Shown: positions 51,925-61,762 of the stretch, one piece after another
How the letters are laid out: each line of letters opens with the position of its first letter
Position numbering within the stretch: the first letter of the stretch is position 1
Assembly: GCF_028882275.1 (NCBI RefSeq)
Contig: NZ_JARBUT010000008.1
Span: 164,422 to 228,421 of the forward strand
DNA from: Nocardiopsis sp. N85
GTDB taxonomy: Bacteria > Actinomycetota > Actinomycetes > Streptosporangiales > Streptosporangiaceae
Direction: 5' to 3'
DNA length: 64,000 nucleotides
Translations under genes and position numbers: made by a program
The notes under the pieces: generated by a model
What the model was told of the DNA's origin: nothing
Seen by the model: the letters and a program-made list of their open reading frames with translations, nothing else
Databases searched by the model: none

Positions 51925-54144
51925 TCAGGCGGAGGTGAGGTGGAGCAGGAGCATCTGGCCGGGGTCGAGGTTGGGGAGGTGGACGCCGACCCCGGTCAGC
52001 ACGTGACCGGAGGCGATCGACTCCCCCTTGACGAACCACTCCGGTGGCGACTGCTGCGTGGCGGTGGGCCGGCCGACGTCCTGGCGCCACCGCAGGCGAT
52101 AGCGCCGGCCCGGGTGCAATCCGGGCAGACGGACCCGGCCCGGGTGGGTGCGGACCGAGGAGGTCGGGCGAGCGTAGCGGTAGACGGCCTCCGTGCCGTC
52201 ACGGGCGACGACGCCGTCCAGTTGTTCGGCGGGATCCGGGTCGTCGGCGTGCACCGGGTCGCCGGAGTGCAGCAGGGGCCGCAGTTCTCGGTAGAGGGCG
52301 ATCCAGCGGGTCAGTGCTCCCAGCTCCGCCTCGGTGCATCCGGTGATGTCCCATTCGATCCCCGGGTGGCCGATGAGCGCGGTCAGGCAGCGCGTCGTGA
52401 GGTCGGTGACGCGTCCGGTGGTGTGCGACACCGGTCCGCCGACGTGCCCGCCCACCAGTTCGGGCGGCAGCAGCAGGCCCGTCCAGCGTTGGATCGACAA
52501 TCGTTCCAGCGGGTCGTTGACGTCGGAGGCCCACACCCGGTCGGTGTGTTCCAGCACGCTCAGGTCCACACGGCCTCCGCCGGAGGAGCACGACTCGATC
52601 TCCAGTCCGGGATGGCGGTCCCGCAACCGGCGCAGCAGGTCGTGGACGGCCGTGGTCTGTCGATGCACGCCCGCTCCGCCGGTGGGTCCGTGGACGGCCT
52701 CCAGCAGGTCGCGGTTGTGGTCCCACTTCAGGTGGTGCGGCCGGTACTCGGTGACGAGCGCGTCCAACCGCTCCAGCAGGTGTGCGGCGACCTCGGGGCG
52801 CCCCAGATCGAGGACCTGCTGGTGGCGGGAGGCCCGGGGCAGATGATCCGAGGGGGCCAGGACCCATTCGGGGTGCGCTCGGAACAGGTCGGAGTCGGGG
52901 TTGACCATCTCCGGCTCCACCCACAGCCCCACCTGCATGCCCAGAGAGCGCACGTGGTCGAACAGCGGGTGCAGCCCGTCGGGCCACACCCCCGGGTCCA
53001 CGGTCCAGTCGCCCAGGCCGGCGGTGTCGTCGCGGCGGCCGCGGAACCACCCGTCGTCGAGCACGAAGCGCTCCACCCCGATGCGGGCGGCGGTGTCGGC
53101 GAGCCGTCTCAGGGCGTCGAGATCGTGGTCGAAGTAGACCGCCTCCCAGGTGTTGAGCACCACCGGTCGCGGTGACGACGGGTGGTGGGGGCGGGCGCGC
53201 AGCCACCGGTGGACGCGCGCCGACATCCCGTCCAGTCCTTCGTCCGACCAGGAGAAGCACACCCACGGGGTGCGGTGGGACTCTCCGGGTCCCAGGCGCG
53301 CCTCGCCGGGGTGGAGGAGTTCACCGCCGCCGAGTGCGGCGTCGGCCTGTCCGGCGCCCTCGGGCAGTCGTTCGGCCAGATGGACGTGATCGCCGCTCCA
53401 GGCGACGTGTACGCCCCACACCTCGCCCCGCCGGAATCCGAACCCGGGTGTCCCCGCGACCAGGAACAGGGTGGCGTCGTGGCCGGTGCGGCCGCGGCGG
53501 GCGGCCCGCATCAGCGTGCCCTGGGCGAACTCCCTGCGCTGCGGGGAGCGTTCGCGACACCATCGCCCGGTGAGGTCGAGCACCTCGCCCGCCTCCCGGG
53601 GCAGGGGCAGGAACACGTGGAGCGCGGCCGGGTTCCACACGCCCTCTCCGGTGTTGGTCACCTCGTGACGGATCCTGACCAGCCCGTCGGCCTCCACGCG
53701 CAGTTCGCCGCGCAGCGCGAGTCCGGCGGCCTCGGCCGCGGCCGTGAAGGTCAGGCGGCCGCCGACCGGGGTGTCCGGCAGCGGGTCGACGACGACCTCC
53801 TCGACCCGCCAGCGGGGATGGGAGGCACGGCCGTCCCGGTCCCCGGAGAGGCCGGGGTGTCCCGCCCAACCCTCCCCCTGACCGGGGAGCAGGGAGAACG
53901 GGAGGGGCTCGTCGATCCTGTTGTGCGGGACGGTCGGCACGGCGGTCGCGGCCAACCCTTCGACGTCGGGCAGGTCCGCGCCCCAGTGCAGGACGTACGG
54001 GAGCCCCGTGTCGGGCACGCCGAGCACCAGGGCGGTCCCGGCCGCGCGCAGGGCGATGGCCCGGGGTGTGCGGTCCGGCGGGCGCGGGAGGTCGTGCGGC
54101 ACGGAGTGTCCTCCGGACTCGTGGGGGGCGATCACGTCCCCCAT
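51925..54144 (-). CDS. Alpha-galactosidase, GH36
   Basis: The 739-residue enzyme hydrolyses terminal alpha-galactosides such as melibiose or raffinose. GH36 hallmarks are ERFVLDDGWFRGRRDD, GLWVEPEMVNPDSDLF, the nucleophile Asp in HHLKWDHNRDL and the acid/base Asp in VWASDVNDPLERLS preceded by EIESCSSGGGRVDL. A beta-sandwich N-terminal domain and a C-terminal LHPGRRYRLRW domain complete the fold. No signal peptide is seen, so it is cytoplasmic. It is divergent from the DeoR-galT-galK operon and feeds galactose to it. Confidence 0.93.
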   Translation of the reverse strand: MGDVIAPHESGGHSVPHDLPRPPDRTPRAIALRAAGTALVLGVPDTGLPYVLHWGADLPDVEGLAATAVPTVPHNRIDEPLPFSLLPGQGEGWAGHPGLSGDRDGRASHPRWRVEEVVVDPLPDTPVGGRLTFTAAAEAAGLALRGELRVEADGLVRIRHEVTNTGEGVWNPAALHVFLPLPREAGEVLDLTGRWCRERSPQRREFAQGTLMRAARRGRTGHDATLFLVAGTPGFGFRRGEVWGVHVAWSGDHVHLAERLPEGAGQADAALGGGELLHPGEARLGPGESHRTPWVCFSWSDEGLDGMSARVHRWLRARPHHPSSPRPVVLNTWEAVYFDHDLDALRRLADTAARIGVERFVLDDGWFRGRRDDTAGLGDWTVDPGVWPDGLHPLFDHVRSLGMQVGLWVEPEMVNPDSDLFRAHPEWVLAPSDHLPRASRHQQVLDLGRPEVAAHLLERLDALVTEYRPHHLKWDHNRDLLEAVHGPTGGAGVHRQTTAVHDLLRRLRDRHPGLEIESCSSGGGRVDLSVLEHTDRVWASDVNDPLERLSIQRWTGLLLPPELVGGHVGGPVSHTTGRVTDLTTRCLTALIGHPGIEWDITGCTEAELGALTRWIALYRELRPLLHSGDPVHADDPDPAEQLDGVVARDGTEAVYRYARPTSSVRTHPGRVRLPGLHPGRRYRLRWRQDVGRPTATQQSPPEWFVKGESIASGHVLTGVGVHLPNLDPGQMLLLHLTSA

Positions 54145-54257
54145 GCTCCGGGCGCACCTCGTTCCCTGTCAACGGATCCGAACTTTTTCCGACATGACCG
54201 CCCCTGTGGAAGCGATCTCTCCGGGGATGTTGACACCGGGCCGACCCATGGTGCACC

Positions 54258-54273
54258 GTTTCCCACAGGAAAC
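54258..54273. promoter_or_regulatory. Inverted repeat operator in the galactose divergent promoter
   Basis: GTTTCC-CACA-GGAAAC is a perfect inverted repeat 32 bp before the DeoR start. It probably binds the DeoR regulator and controls both directions. Confidence 0.55.
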
Positions 54274-54305
54274 AACATTTTCCATCATCCACCTCGGGAG
54301 AGCGA

Positions 54306-55103
54306 ATGCTCGCCGCCCAACGACAGGAGCTGATCCTCGACCGGATCCGGCGTACCGGCGGCGTCCGGGTCGCCGACCTGGTCGAGAGCCTCGCCGTATC
54401 GGACATGACCGTCCGCCGCGACCTCGACGTCCTGGAGGCCCGGGGCGCCCTGCGCAAGGTGCACGGCGGGGCCATGGCCCCCGACGGGGTCCGCACCGAG
54501 GAACCCGGGTTCGCCGCCAAGGCCACCCGTCAGGCGGACGAGAAGCACGCCATCGCCCGTGCCGCGGCCGAGCTCGTCCCCCCGCACGGAGCCGTGGGGC
54601 TGTCGGCCGGGACCACCACCGCCCTCGTCGCCGAGTACCTGGTGGACGTCCCCGGTCTGACGGTCGTCACCAACTCCCTGCGCGCGGCCGAGGTGTTCCA
54701 CCGCGCCGAACGCCCCGACCGGACGGTCGCGCTGACCGGTGGTTTCCGCACCCCCTCCGACGCGCTCGTGGGACCGCTCGCGCTCGCCTCGATCCGCGGA
54801 CTGAACCTGGACGTCCTCGTCCTGGGCGTGCACGGCATGCAGGAGCGCGCCGGGTTCACCACCCCCAACCTCATGGAGGCCGAGACCGACCGGGCCCTGG
54901 TGGAGGCGTCCGCCACCCTCGTGGTGGCCGCCGACCACAGCAAATGGGGCACCGTCGGGATCAGCACCATCGCCCCCCTGGACCGCTGCGACGTGCTCGT
55001 CACCGACGACGGACTGGACCCGGGCTCCCGCGCCGTGCTCGCCGACCACGTGGACCGCCTCGTGGTCGCCCGGGCCCGCCCCGGAGAGGGGAACGGGTCG
55101 TGA
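54306..55103 (+). CDS. DeoR/GlpR family regulator of the galactose operon
   Basis: The 265-residue protein has the DeoR N-terminal HTH (AAQRQELILDRIRRTGGVRV, VSDMTVRRDLDVLEARGAL, RKVHGGA) and a DeoR C-terminal sensor domain with GLSAGTTTALVAEYL and VVAADHSKWGTVGI. Such regulators respond to phosphorylated sugars. It overlaps galT by GTGA and lies across from the alpha-galactosidase gene, so it is very probably the local galactose regulator. Confidence 0.92.
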   Translation: MLAAQRQELILDRIRRTGGVRVADLVESLAVSDMTVRRDLDVLEARGALRKVHGGAMAPDGVRTEEPGFAAKATRQADEKHAIARAAAELVPPHGAVGLSAGTTTALVAEYLVDVPGLTVVTNSLRAAEVFHRAERPDRTVALTGGFRTPSDALVGPLALASIRGLNLDVLVLGVHGMQERAGFTTPNLMEAETDRALVEASATLVVAADHSKWGTVGISTIAPLDRCDVLVTDDGLDPGSRAVLADHVDRLVVARARPGEGNGS

Positions 55104-56209
55104 GCCGGACCGCCGCGGACCGGATCCGCACCACCTCGGCACGATTGGCCGACGGCCGGGAGATCGTCTACTTCGACGAGGGCGACGCCCCGCCCCGCGT
55201 CCCCGCGCCGGATCGACGCGCCCTGCCCCCGGTCACCGCCTCATCGGAGATGCGCTTCGACCCGCTGCTGCGCGAATGGGTCGTCATCGCCTCCCACCGG
55301 CAGGACCGCACCCACCTGCCCGCCGACGACGCCTGCCCGCTGTGTCCCTCGACGGCCGACCGCGCCACCGAGATCCCCGCCGACGACTACGACGTGGTGG
55401 TGTTCGAGAACCGCTTCGCGTCCCTGGTGGCCGATGACGGTCGGATCCTGGACGCGGTCGGCGAGGTCGAGCGCTCCCGACGGGTGGGCGCGGGTCGCTG
55501 CGAGGTGGTGGTGTTCGGCCCCGACCACCGCGCCTCCTTCGCCGATCTCACCCCCCGGAGGGCGCGGACCGTCCTGGAGGCGTGGACGGAGCGCACCCGG
55601 GCGCTGTCCGCGCGGCCGGGGGTCGAACAGGTCTTCTGCTTCGAGAACCGGGGGCCGGAGATCGGGGTGACCCTCTCCCACCCGCACGGACAGATCTACG
55701 CGCTCCCGTTCGTCACCCCGCGCACCCGCAGGATCCTCGACTCGGCGCGGGCCCACCGCGAACGCACCGGCGGCGACCTGTTCGCCGACGTGCTGCGCGC
55801 CGAACGCGAGGCCGCGCCGCGGGTGGTGGCCCGTGGTGAGCACTGGACCGCGTTCGTCCCGGCGGCCGCCCGCTGGCCGGTGGAGGTGCACCTGTACCCG
55901 CACCGGCCGGTCCCCGACCTGCCCGCCCTCACCGAGGCCGAACGCGACGACTTCGCACCGCTGTACCTGGACGTGCTGCGCCGCATGGACGCGCTCTTCG
56001 GAATGCCGCTGCCGTACATCGCGGCCTGGCACCAGGCCCCGGTACGCGAGGGCCGCGACCTGTCCCGGCTGCGTCTGGAGCTGTTCTCGGTACGGCGCGC
56101 CCCCGGAAAGCTCAAGTACCTGGCCGGGGCCGAATCCGGCATGGGCGTCTTCATCAACGACGTCACACCCGAGACCATCGCCCGTCGGCTCCGGGAGTCC
56201 GCGCCGTGA
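55100..56209 (+). CDS. galT: Galactose-1-phosphate uridylyltransferase
   Basis: It exchanges UMP between UDP-glucose and galactose-1-phosphate in the Leloir pathway. The 369-residue protein has the active-site SHPHGQIYALPF, the zinc cysteine pair CPLCPS, and the second His region IAAWHQAPVREG. Start is GTG 55100 overlapping the regulator stop. Its stop overlaps the galK GTG, so three genes are translationally coupled. The N-terminal ~50 residues before MRFDPLLREWVVIASH are a family-typical lead. Confidence 0.95.
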   Translation: MSRTAADRIRTTSARLADGREIVYFDEGDAPPRVPAPDRRALPPVTASSEMRFDPLLREWVVIASHRQDRTHLPADDACPLCPSTADRATEIPADDYDVVVFENRFASLVADDGRILDAVGEVERSRRVGAGRCEVVVFGPDHRASFADLTPRRARTVLEAWTERTRALSARPGVEQVFCFENRGPEIGVTLSHPHGQIYALPFVTPRTRRILDSARAHRERTGGDLFADVLRAEREAAPRVVARGEHWTAFVPAAARWPVEVHLYPHRPVPDLPALTEAERDDFAPLYLDVLRRMDALFGMPLPYIAAWHQAPVREGRDLSRLRLELFSVRRAPGKLKYLAGAESGMGVFINDVTPETIARRLRESAP

Positions 56210-57387
56210 AGCCGCCCGGCGCCGGTGCCACCGGGTACGCGGGAAGCGGGGCGGCCACCGCGGTGCGGGGGTTCCGCGAGGCGTTCGGGTACGCTCCGGC
56301 CGGAGTGTGGCGGGCACCCGGGCGGATCAACGTCGTCGGCGAGCACACCGACTACAACGACGGGTTCGTACTGCCCGTCGCGCTCCCCCACGCCGTGACC
56401 GCCGCGGCCGCGCCCCGCGACGACGGCCGCCTGCGGTTCCGTTCCGGTCAGACCGACCGGCTCTTCGACGCCGACGCCCTCCCGGCCCCCGGCACGGTGA
56501 CCGGCTGGGCCGCCTACCCGGCGGGCGCGCTGTGGGCGCTGGCCGACTCCGGACGCACCGTGGGCGGCCTGGACCTGTACGTGGACGGGACCATCCCGGC
56601 CGGCGCGGGCCTGTCCTCCTCCGCGGCCCTGGTGTGCGCCACCCTGCTCGCCGCCTGCGGTGACACTCCCCCGGCCCGGGAGGAGGCGGCCGGCCTGGCC
56701 CAGCGGGCCGAGAACGACTTCGTGGGCATGCCCTGCGGGATCATGGACCAGTCGGCGTCGATGCTGGCCCGCGAGGGGCACGCCCTGTTCCTGGACGTTC
56801 GCACCCTGATCGCCGAACACGTGCCCTTCGACCCCGCCGCGCACGGGCTCACGCTGATGGTGGTGGACACCCGCGCCCCGCACCGGTTGGTGGACGGTGC
56901 CTACGCCGAACGGCGTCGTACCTGTGAGGAGGCCGCCCGTCTGCTGGGGACGACCGCCCTGCGCGACGTCACCGACCTGCCCGGAGCGCTGGCCGCCCTG
57001 CCCGACGAGCGGACCCGGCGCCGGGTGCGCCACGTGGTGACGGAGAACGCCCGGGTCCTCGAAGCGGTGGTGCTGCTGCGGGCGGGCGAGGTGTCCGCGC
57101 TCGGACCGCTGCTCACCGCCTCGCACGTGTCCCTGCGCGACGACTACGAGGTGAGCGTTCCGGAGGTGGACGCCGCCGTGGACACCGCCCTCGCCGCCGG
57201 GGCCCTGGGCGCGCGCATCACCGGAGGCGGGTTCGGGGGGTGCGCGATCGCCCTCGTCGAGGCCGACCGGGCCGACGGGTGCGCCGACGCCGTCCGGGCG
57301 GTCTACGCGGACCGGGGGTTCGCCGAACCCGCGTTCTTCGCCACCGTCCCCTCCGCCGGAGCCCGGCGGCTGCGCGGGGCGCACTGA
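56206..57387 (+). CDS. galK: Galactokinase
   Basis: It phosphorylates galactose at C1 with ATP. GHMP-kinase motifs are clear: the galactokinase signature GRINVVGEHTDYNDGFVLP (~42-60), the ATP loop PAGAGLSSSAALVCA, and the C-terminal GGGFGGCAIAL. CGIMDQSASMLAREGHALF carries the catalytic Asp. The start is GTG 56206, overlapping galT. No galE follows, so the epimerase must be elsewhere. Confidence 0.96.
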   Translation: MKPPGAGATGYAGSGAATAVRGFREAFGYAPAGVWRAPGRINVVGEHTDYNDGFVLPVALPHAVTAAAAPRDDGRLRFRSGQTDRLFDADALPAPGTVTGWAAYPAGALWALADSGRTVGGLDLYVDGTIPAGAGLSSSAALVCATLLAACGDTPPAREEAAGLAQRAENDFVGMPCGIMDQSASMLAREGHALFLDVRTLIAEHVPFDPAAHGLTLMVVDTRAPHRLVDGAYAERRRTCEEAARLLGTTALRDVTDLPGALAALPDERTRRRVRHVVTENARVLEAVVLLRAGEVSALGPLLTASHVSLRDDYEVSVPEVDAAVDTALAAGALGARITGGGFGGCAIALVEADRADGCADAVRAVYADRGFAEPAFFATVPSAGARRLRGAH

Positions 57388-57642
57388 TCATGGTGGTCGG
57401 TGACCCCTCGGTGAAGCGGACACCGGGATCACCGACGCCACGTCGTCCTCGTCGGCTCGTTCGGGGCGGGCGCTCCCTCGTCGCCCGCGCCCGGTGGACA
57501 CGGCGGGGCACGCGCGGGTTCCGCCACGAGCGCGAAGGAGTGCCCCGTTCCGCCCCTCCGCCCTCCCGTGGGGCGGCCCTCCCCCTCTCGCTGGGAGCGC
57601 TTCCATGGAGAATGGGACCGATCACGAGACGAGGGAGCGCGC
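57388..57642. other. Intergenic region before the oxidoreductase gene
   Basis: No gene is seen. A CebR-like operator lies at 57592-57605. The region upstream is GC-rich without clear hairpins. Confidence 0.5.
57592..57605. promoter_or_regulatory. CebR/LacI-type operator
   Basis: TGGGAGCGCTTCCA differs at one position from the perfect CebR box TGGGAGCGCTCCCA of actinomycetes. It lies 38 bp before the start codon of the oxidoreductase gene. Confidence 0.65.
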
Positions 57643-58572
57643 ATGGGTCTGAAGTTCGGGCTACTGGGCACCGGCCACTGGGCCGCCGAGACGCAGGGGG
57701 CGGCGTTGGCCGCCCACCCCGACGCGGAACTGGTCGGGGTGTGGGGGCGCGACGCGGGGAAGGCCGGGGCGGTGGCCGACCGGTTCGGGGCGCGGACCTA
57801 CACCGATGTCGACGCGCTCCTCGCGGACGTGGACGCGGTGGCCGTCGCCCTGCCACCGGACGTGCAGGCGGAGCTGGCGCTGCGGGCGGCGCGCGCCGGA
57901 AGGCACCTGTTGCTGGACAAGCCCCTGGCGCTGACGACCGCCGCGGCCGACGCGGTCGTCGCCGAGGTCGAGGCGCGCGGGCTGGCGTCGATGGTGTTCT
58001 TCACCAACCGGTTCTCCGACGGGATCGACGCCTTCGTGCGCGAGTCCGCCGCCGAGGGCGGCTGGCAGGGGGTGCGGGCGACCCTGTTCGCGTCGATCTT
58101 CACACCGGGGAACCCCTACGGCGCCTCCCCGTGGCGCAGGGAGAAGGGCGGCCTGTGGGACGTGGGCCCGCACGTGTTGTCGGTGGTACTGCCGGTGCTG
58201 GGCCCGGTCGAGGCGGTGGCGGCGATGGCCGGGCCGAACGACACCGTGCACCTGCTCACCCGGCACCGGGGCGGTGCCGTCGGCACGTTCGCGGTGACCC
58301 TGGACGCACCGGAGCGGGCGCGGGGTTTCGAGGTGGTCCTGTACGGCGAGGCGGGCCGGGTGTCGGTGCCCGACGGGGATCGGACGGCGGTGTCGGCCTT
58401 CCAGGTGGCGATCGACCGGTTGCTCGCACAGGTGGCGGGCACCCCCGGCGACCCCCTCGACGTGCGGTTCGGACGTGAGGTGGTGGCGGTGTTGGAGACC
58501 GCCGAGGTCGCCCTGCGCGAGGGGCGCACCGTGGACGTGGGGAAGGCCACCGGGGCGTCCCCGGTGGCCTGA
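57643..58572 (+). CDS. Gfo/Idh/MocA family oxidoreductase
   Basis: The 309-residue NAD(P)-dependent enzyme has the Rossmann motif GLKFGLLGTGHWAAET (~2-16) and the EKP-like HLLLDKPLALT (~88-98). The C-terminal alpha/beta domain has FFTNRFSDGIDAF, GGLWDVGPHVLSVVLP and an acidic tail. The ribosome site is GAGGGAG before ATG 57643. The substrate is unknown, but the CebR-like operator suggests sugar or oligosaccharide metabolism, next to the galactose genes. Confidence 0.9.
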   Translation: MGLKFGLLGTGHWAAETQGAALAAHPDAELVGVWGRDAGKAGAVADRFGARTYTDVDALLADVDAVAVALPPDVQAELALRAARAGRHLLLDKPLALTTAAADAVVAEVEARGLASMVFFTNRFSDGIDAFVRESAAEGGWQGVRATLFASIFTPGNPYGASPWRREKGGLWDVGPHVLSVVLPVLGPVEAVAAMAGPNDTVHLLTRHRGGAVGTFAVTLDAPERARGFEVVLYGEAGRVSVPDGDRTAVSAFQVAIDRLLAQVAGTPGDPLDVRFGREVVAVLETAEVALREGRTVDVGKATGASPVA

Positions 58573-58595
58573 GCGGAAAGGCGGTGGGCCGTCGC

Positions 58596-58862
58596 CTAGG
58601 TGGCGGCCCCCCTGGCGTTCCTGGCGTACATCCCGTCGGCGAGGTAGATGATCGCTGCGGCGACCAGAACCTGAACGATCAGGATGATCAGCCACATGGT
58701 GGTGAAGAAGCTCGCGATCCAGCCTCCGAGAAAGGCCGCCACGATACCCAGGAGCAGGGTCAGCCAGATCGGCAGGTGCTGTTTCCCGGGCACGACGAGA
58801 CGGCCGAGCGCGCCGATGATCAGACCGACGATGATCGCGCTGATGATTCCGGTGATCTCCAA
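58596..58862 (-). CDS. GlsB/YeaQ/YmgE family stress membrane protein
   Basis: The 88-residue protein has three hydrophobic segments with the glycine-rich pattern ISAIIVGLIIGALGRLVVPG and LLLGIVAAFLGGWIASFF. These are the family hallmarks. GlsB-type proteins are small membrane proteins linked to envelope stress. It converges with the oxidoreductase gene. Confidence 0.88.
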   Translation of the reverse strand: MEITGIISAIIVGLIIGALGRLVVPGKQHLPIWLTLLLGIVAAFLGGWIASFFTTMWLIILIVQVLVAAAIIYLADGMYARNARGAAT

Positions 58863-58990
58863 GATTCCCCCCTACGGTCGGACGTTCTCACCCCTTCCCC
58901 ATAACGGAGTGTCGAATCATCGTCACAACAGCACAGAAAGAACCTTTTGTGACCGCTTGGAGGTAATAGTCCTCCTCCGTGAACCCGGGG

Positions 58991-59629
58991 TCAGCCCCGA
59001 CGGTGCGGCCACGAGGCGTCGTGGTCGGCCCGGGACCCCCGGTACTCCCCGTGCTCGTCGAGGTCGGCGCGCCGGTGCGTGGGCCGTGGACCGCCCCCGG
59101 CCGGAACGTCGCCCAGTCCGGTGGCGGCGAGGAGGATCGCCCACAGCAGGCGTCCCGACCGGCTGCGGCGCACCTCGCCCTCCGGGCGCAGGGCCGCGTA
59201 GGCGGTGAGCATCGGCAGGAACGTCACCGCTCCGATCACCGCGGCGCCCAGCCCCGCGTTCGCGTCGCGTGCGGACCAGAGCACTCCGGCGAGGGCCGCC
59301 ACCGGGATCACGCCGAGGAGCACCGCCCACAGGACGCGGTGTCCGCCCCACTCGGACAGTCCGCGCCCCAGCGCGCTCAGCGGCTTGACGATCGCCCACA
59401 GCAGCACGGGACCCAGGAGCAGGCACAGGCCGACGAAGCCCGACAGACCGACGAAGGTCATGTCGAGACCGCCGGTGAACAGCCCCACCGTCAGTAGGAG
59501 CGCGAGCACGATCCAGCACAGGGTGTACACCGCGAGGGAGATCCACCCGCGCCACCGGGTGCCGAGCCCGCCGACGTACTCCGGTTCGAACGGTCTCCGT
59601 CGCTGATCGGCACTACCGCTCGCACTCAT
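58991..59629 (-). CDS. Hypothetical membrane protein with about five helices
   Basis: ATG 59629 follows GGAGGTCCCGG. The 212-residue protein has five hydrophobic segments (from ISLAVYTLCWIVLALLLTVG to FLPMLTAYAALRP) and a polar, Arg/His-rich C-terminal tail. No family is recognised. It is divergent from popR. Confidence 0.65.
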   Translation of the reverse strand: MSASGSADQRRRPFEPEYVGGLGTRWRGWISLAVYTLCWIVLALLLTVGLFTGGLDMTFVGLSGFVGLCLLLGPVLLWAIVKPLSALGRGLSEWGGHRVLWAVLLGVIPVAALAGVLWSARDANAGLGAAVIGAVTFLPMLTAYAALRPEGEVRRSRSGRLLWAILLAATGLGDVPAGGGPRPTHRRADLDEHGEYRGSRADHDASWPHRRG

Positions 59630-59853
59630 CCGGGACCTCCTCGGTGACGGCCCACGGCGCGGACCACCCCCAGGGTAACGAGCGGACCGAAAGCCCGAGA
59701 AGCGCGAATCCGGTAACGGTCCGACCACACGATCGCGTTCCACCGGTTCTGCCGTCCGCAGAAGCCCCTCCACAGGCCTCCCCCGAGAGGAACCGGGAGA
59801 CGTAGGCTCGGAACAGAACCGTGTGCGCCCAGAGCACCAGACCGGAGGCCCCG

Positions 59854-60243
59854 ATGACCGATGTCCTGCGCTCCTTGGACGAGGCCCGCCGTGGCGCCGA
59901 CCGGACGCCCGAGCCCCTCATGCGCGACCTCATCGGCGACCTGCTGCGCCGGACCCGTGTCGAACAGGGCCGCACCCTGCGCCAGGTGGCCGAGGACGCC
60001 CAGGTCTCGCTCCCCTACCTGTCGGAGATCGAGCGCGGCCGCAAGGAGGCCTCCTCCGAGGTCCTGGCGGCCGTCTACCGCTCCCTGGGGCTGAGCATCA
60101 CCGACGTGCTCGCCGAGCTGTACCGGGACACGATCATCGCGGCTCCACGCCCGCTCGGGAACCGCCTCGGTTCCCACGCCCCGGCCGCCGCGCCACGGGT
60201 GACCGCGCGGGTCTCCGCGCTCTCGGTCTCCCTGGCCGCCTGA
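59854..60243 (+). CDS. popR: XRE-family regulator of clp genes, PopR/ClgR-type
   Basis: The 129-residue protein has one Cro/C1 HTH: IGDLLRRTRVEQGRTLRQVA, EDAQVSLPYLSEIERGRKEA, SSEVLAAVYRSLGLSI. The C-terminus ends SVSLAA; PopR and ClgR of Streptomyces end in Ala-Ala, which makes them Clp substrates. A perfect PopR box lies upstream of the clpP pair here. It converges with clpP4. Together this supports a PopR-type activator with feedback degradation. Start ATG 59854; an upstream in-frame ATG at 59821 would add 11 residues. Confidence 0.88.
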   Translation: MTDVLRSLDEARRGADRTPEPLMRDLIGDLLRRTRVEQGRTLRQVAEDAQVSLPYLSEIERGRKEASSEVLAAVYRSLGLSITDVLAELYRDTIIAAPRPLGNRLGSHAPAAAPRVTARVSALSVSLAA

Positions 60244-60378
60244 CCCGACCGGTCGGGGCCCGACGGATTCCAGGGACCGTCGCGACCCGGCCGGGTGCCC
60301 GGCCGGGTCGTCCCGGCCGAGCGCCTCGCCCGGGGTGCCGCGGCCACCACCGGGACCCGGTCCCCGAGCGACCCCGGA

Positions 60379-60984
60379 TCAGGCCGGCGCCACCTCCCGC
60401 GTGGTGATGACGGTGTCCACCAGGCCGTACTCCTCGGCCTGCCGCGCGGTGAAGATCTTGTCCCGGTCGGTGTCGGCCCGCAGCCGCTCGACCGTCTGCC
60501 CGGTGTGCCGGGCCAGGATCTCCTCCACCTGGGAGCGGACCCTCAGGATCTCCGCCGCCTGGATCTCCAGGTCGGCGGCCACGCCCTGCCCCTCTCCGGA
60601 GGGCTGGTGCAGCAGGACCCGGGCGTGCTCCAAGGCCCGGCGCTTGCCGGGCGCGCCCGCGGCGAGCAGCACCGCGGCGGCGGAGGCGGCCTGCCCCATG
60701 CACACCGTGGCGACGTCGGCGCGAACGAAGCGCATGGTGTCGTAGATGGCGGTCAGGGCGGTGTTGGAGCCGCCCGGCGAGTTGATGTAGAGCTGGATGT
60801 CGGTGTCGGCGGACTCGTGGTCCAGGTGCAGCATCTGCGCCATCACGACATTGGCGACGTCATCGTCGATGGGCGTGCCCAGGAAGATGATCCGTTCCGA
60901 CAACAGCCGGCTGAACACGTCGAAGGAGCGTTCGCCCCGAGGGGTGCGCTCCACCACCATCGGGACCGTGTAGCGGCCGCTCAT
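60379..60984 (-). CDS. clpP4: ATP-dependent Clp protease proteolytic subunit (ClpP4-type)
   Basis: The 201-residue ClpP has all catalytic residues: Ser in [16 protein letters not shown] (~93), His in [12 protein letters not shown] (~118), Asp in [19 protein letters not shown] (~167). PDDD-like handle [20 protein letters not shown] and [10 protein letters not shown] are typical. ATG 60984 overlaps the upstream clpP stop (ATGA). The pair would form a mixed tetradecamer as in the secondary clpP3/clpP4 operon of Streptomyces. Which is called P3 or P4 follows operon order. Confidence 0.92.
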   Translation of the reverse strand: MSGRYTVPMVVERTPRGERSFDVFSRLLSERIIFLGTPIDDDVANVVMAQMLHLDHESADTDIQLYINSPGGSNTALTAIYDTMRFVRADVATVCMGQAASAAAVLLAAGAPGKRRALEHARVLLHQPSGEGQGVAADLEIQAAEILRVRSQVEEILARHTGQTVERLRADTDRDKIFTARQAEEYGLVDTVITTREVAPA

Positions 60985-61649
60985 CGCACGACCTCCGCAT
61001 CGCGTCGCACGAACCCGGGCGCGCCCGCGCCCAGGCGGATCCCGGATCCGTTGAGCTCCGAGACGGACGTGACGACGTGGTCGACGAACCCGTAGTCCTT
61101 GGCCTCCTCGGCGGTGAACCAGGCGTCCCGGTGCTGGTCTCGGGCGATCGTCTCCTCGCTCTGCCCGGTGTGCCGCGCGATGAGCCGGATCATGGTCCGC
61201 TTGGTGTGCGCCAGGTTCTCCGCCTGGATGGCGATGTCGGCGGCGGTACCGCCGAGTCCCCCGGAGGGCTGGTGCATCATGATGCGCGCGTTCGGCAGGC
61301 TGTAGCGCTTGCCGGGCGCCCCCGTGCAGGCCAGGAACTGGCCCATGCTCGCCGCGAACCCCATGACGAGGGTGGACACGTCGTTGGGCACGAAGTTCAT
61401 GACGTCGTAGATGGCCAGGCCCGCGGAGACCACGCCGCCGGGACTGTTGACGGCCAGGGTGATGTCCTTGCGCGGGTCCTCGTCGGCGAGCAGCAGGATC
61501 TGCGCGCAGACCCGGTTCGCGCTGGTCTCGTCGACCTGGGTGCCGAGCATCACGACGCGACTGCGCAGTAGGCGGGCGGACAACCGGTCGTCGAACGCTC
61601 CGCCTTCGGCCTCGTGTGAGGCCGAGGCCCTGGTGTGGATCATCGGCAT
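60981..61649 (-). CDS. clpP3: ATP-dependent Clp protease proteolytic subunit (ClpP3-type)
   Basis: The 222-residue ClpP is the first gene of the pair. Catalytic Ser in [16 protein letters not shown] (~115), His in [12 protein letters not shown] (~140), Asp in [19 protein letters not shown] are visible. Its variant motif GFAAS instead of GQAAS is known for secondary ClpPs. ATG 61649 follows GGAAG. A PopR box lies ~115 bp upstream, so expression is PopR-dependent. Confidence 0.92.
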   Translation of the reverse strand: MPMIHTRASASHEAEGGAFDDRLSARLLRSRVVMLGTQVDETSANRVCAQILLLADEDPRKDITLAVNSPGGVVSAGLAIYDVMNFVPNDVSTLVMGFAASMGQFLACTGAPGKRYSLPNARIMMHQPSGGLGGTAADIAIQAENLAHTKRTMIRLIARHTGQSEETIARDQHRDAWFTAEEAKDYGFVDHVVTSVSELNGSGIRLGAGAPGFVRRDAEVVR

Positions 61650-61762
61650 GGGGGCTTCCCTCCGTGTTCCGGCCCGTGACGCGGATCCCTCGTCCGCGTC
61701 GGCCGTGTCCCCACACTGCGCCCCGGGCACTCGTCCGGACCACTGTTTCGGCCTGGGGCAGA

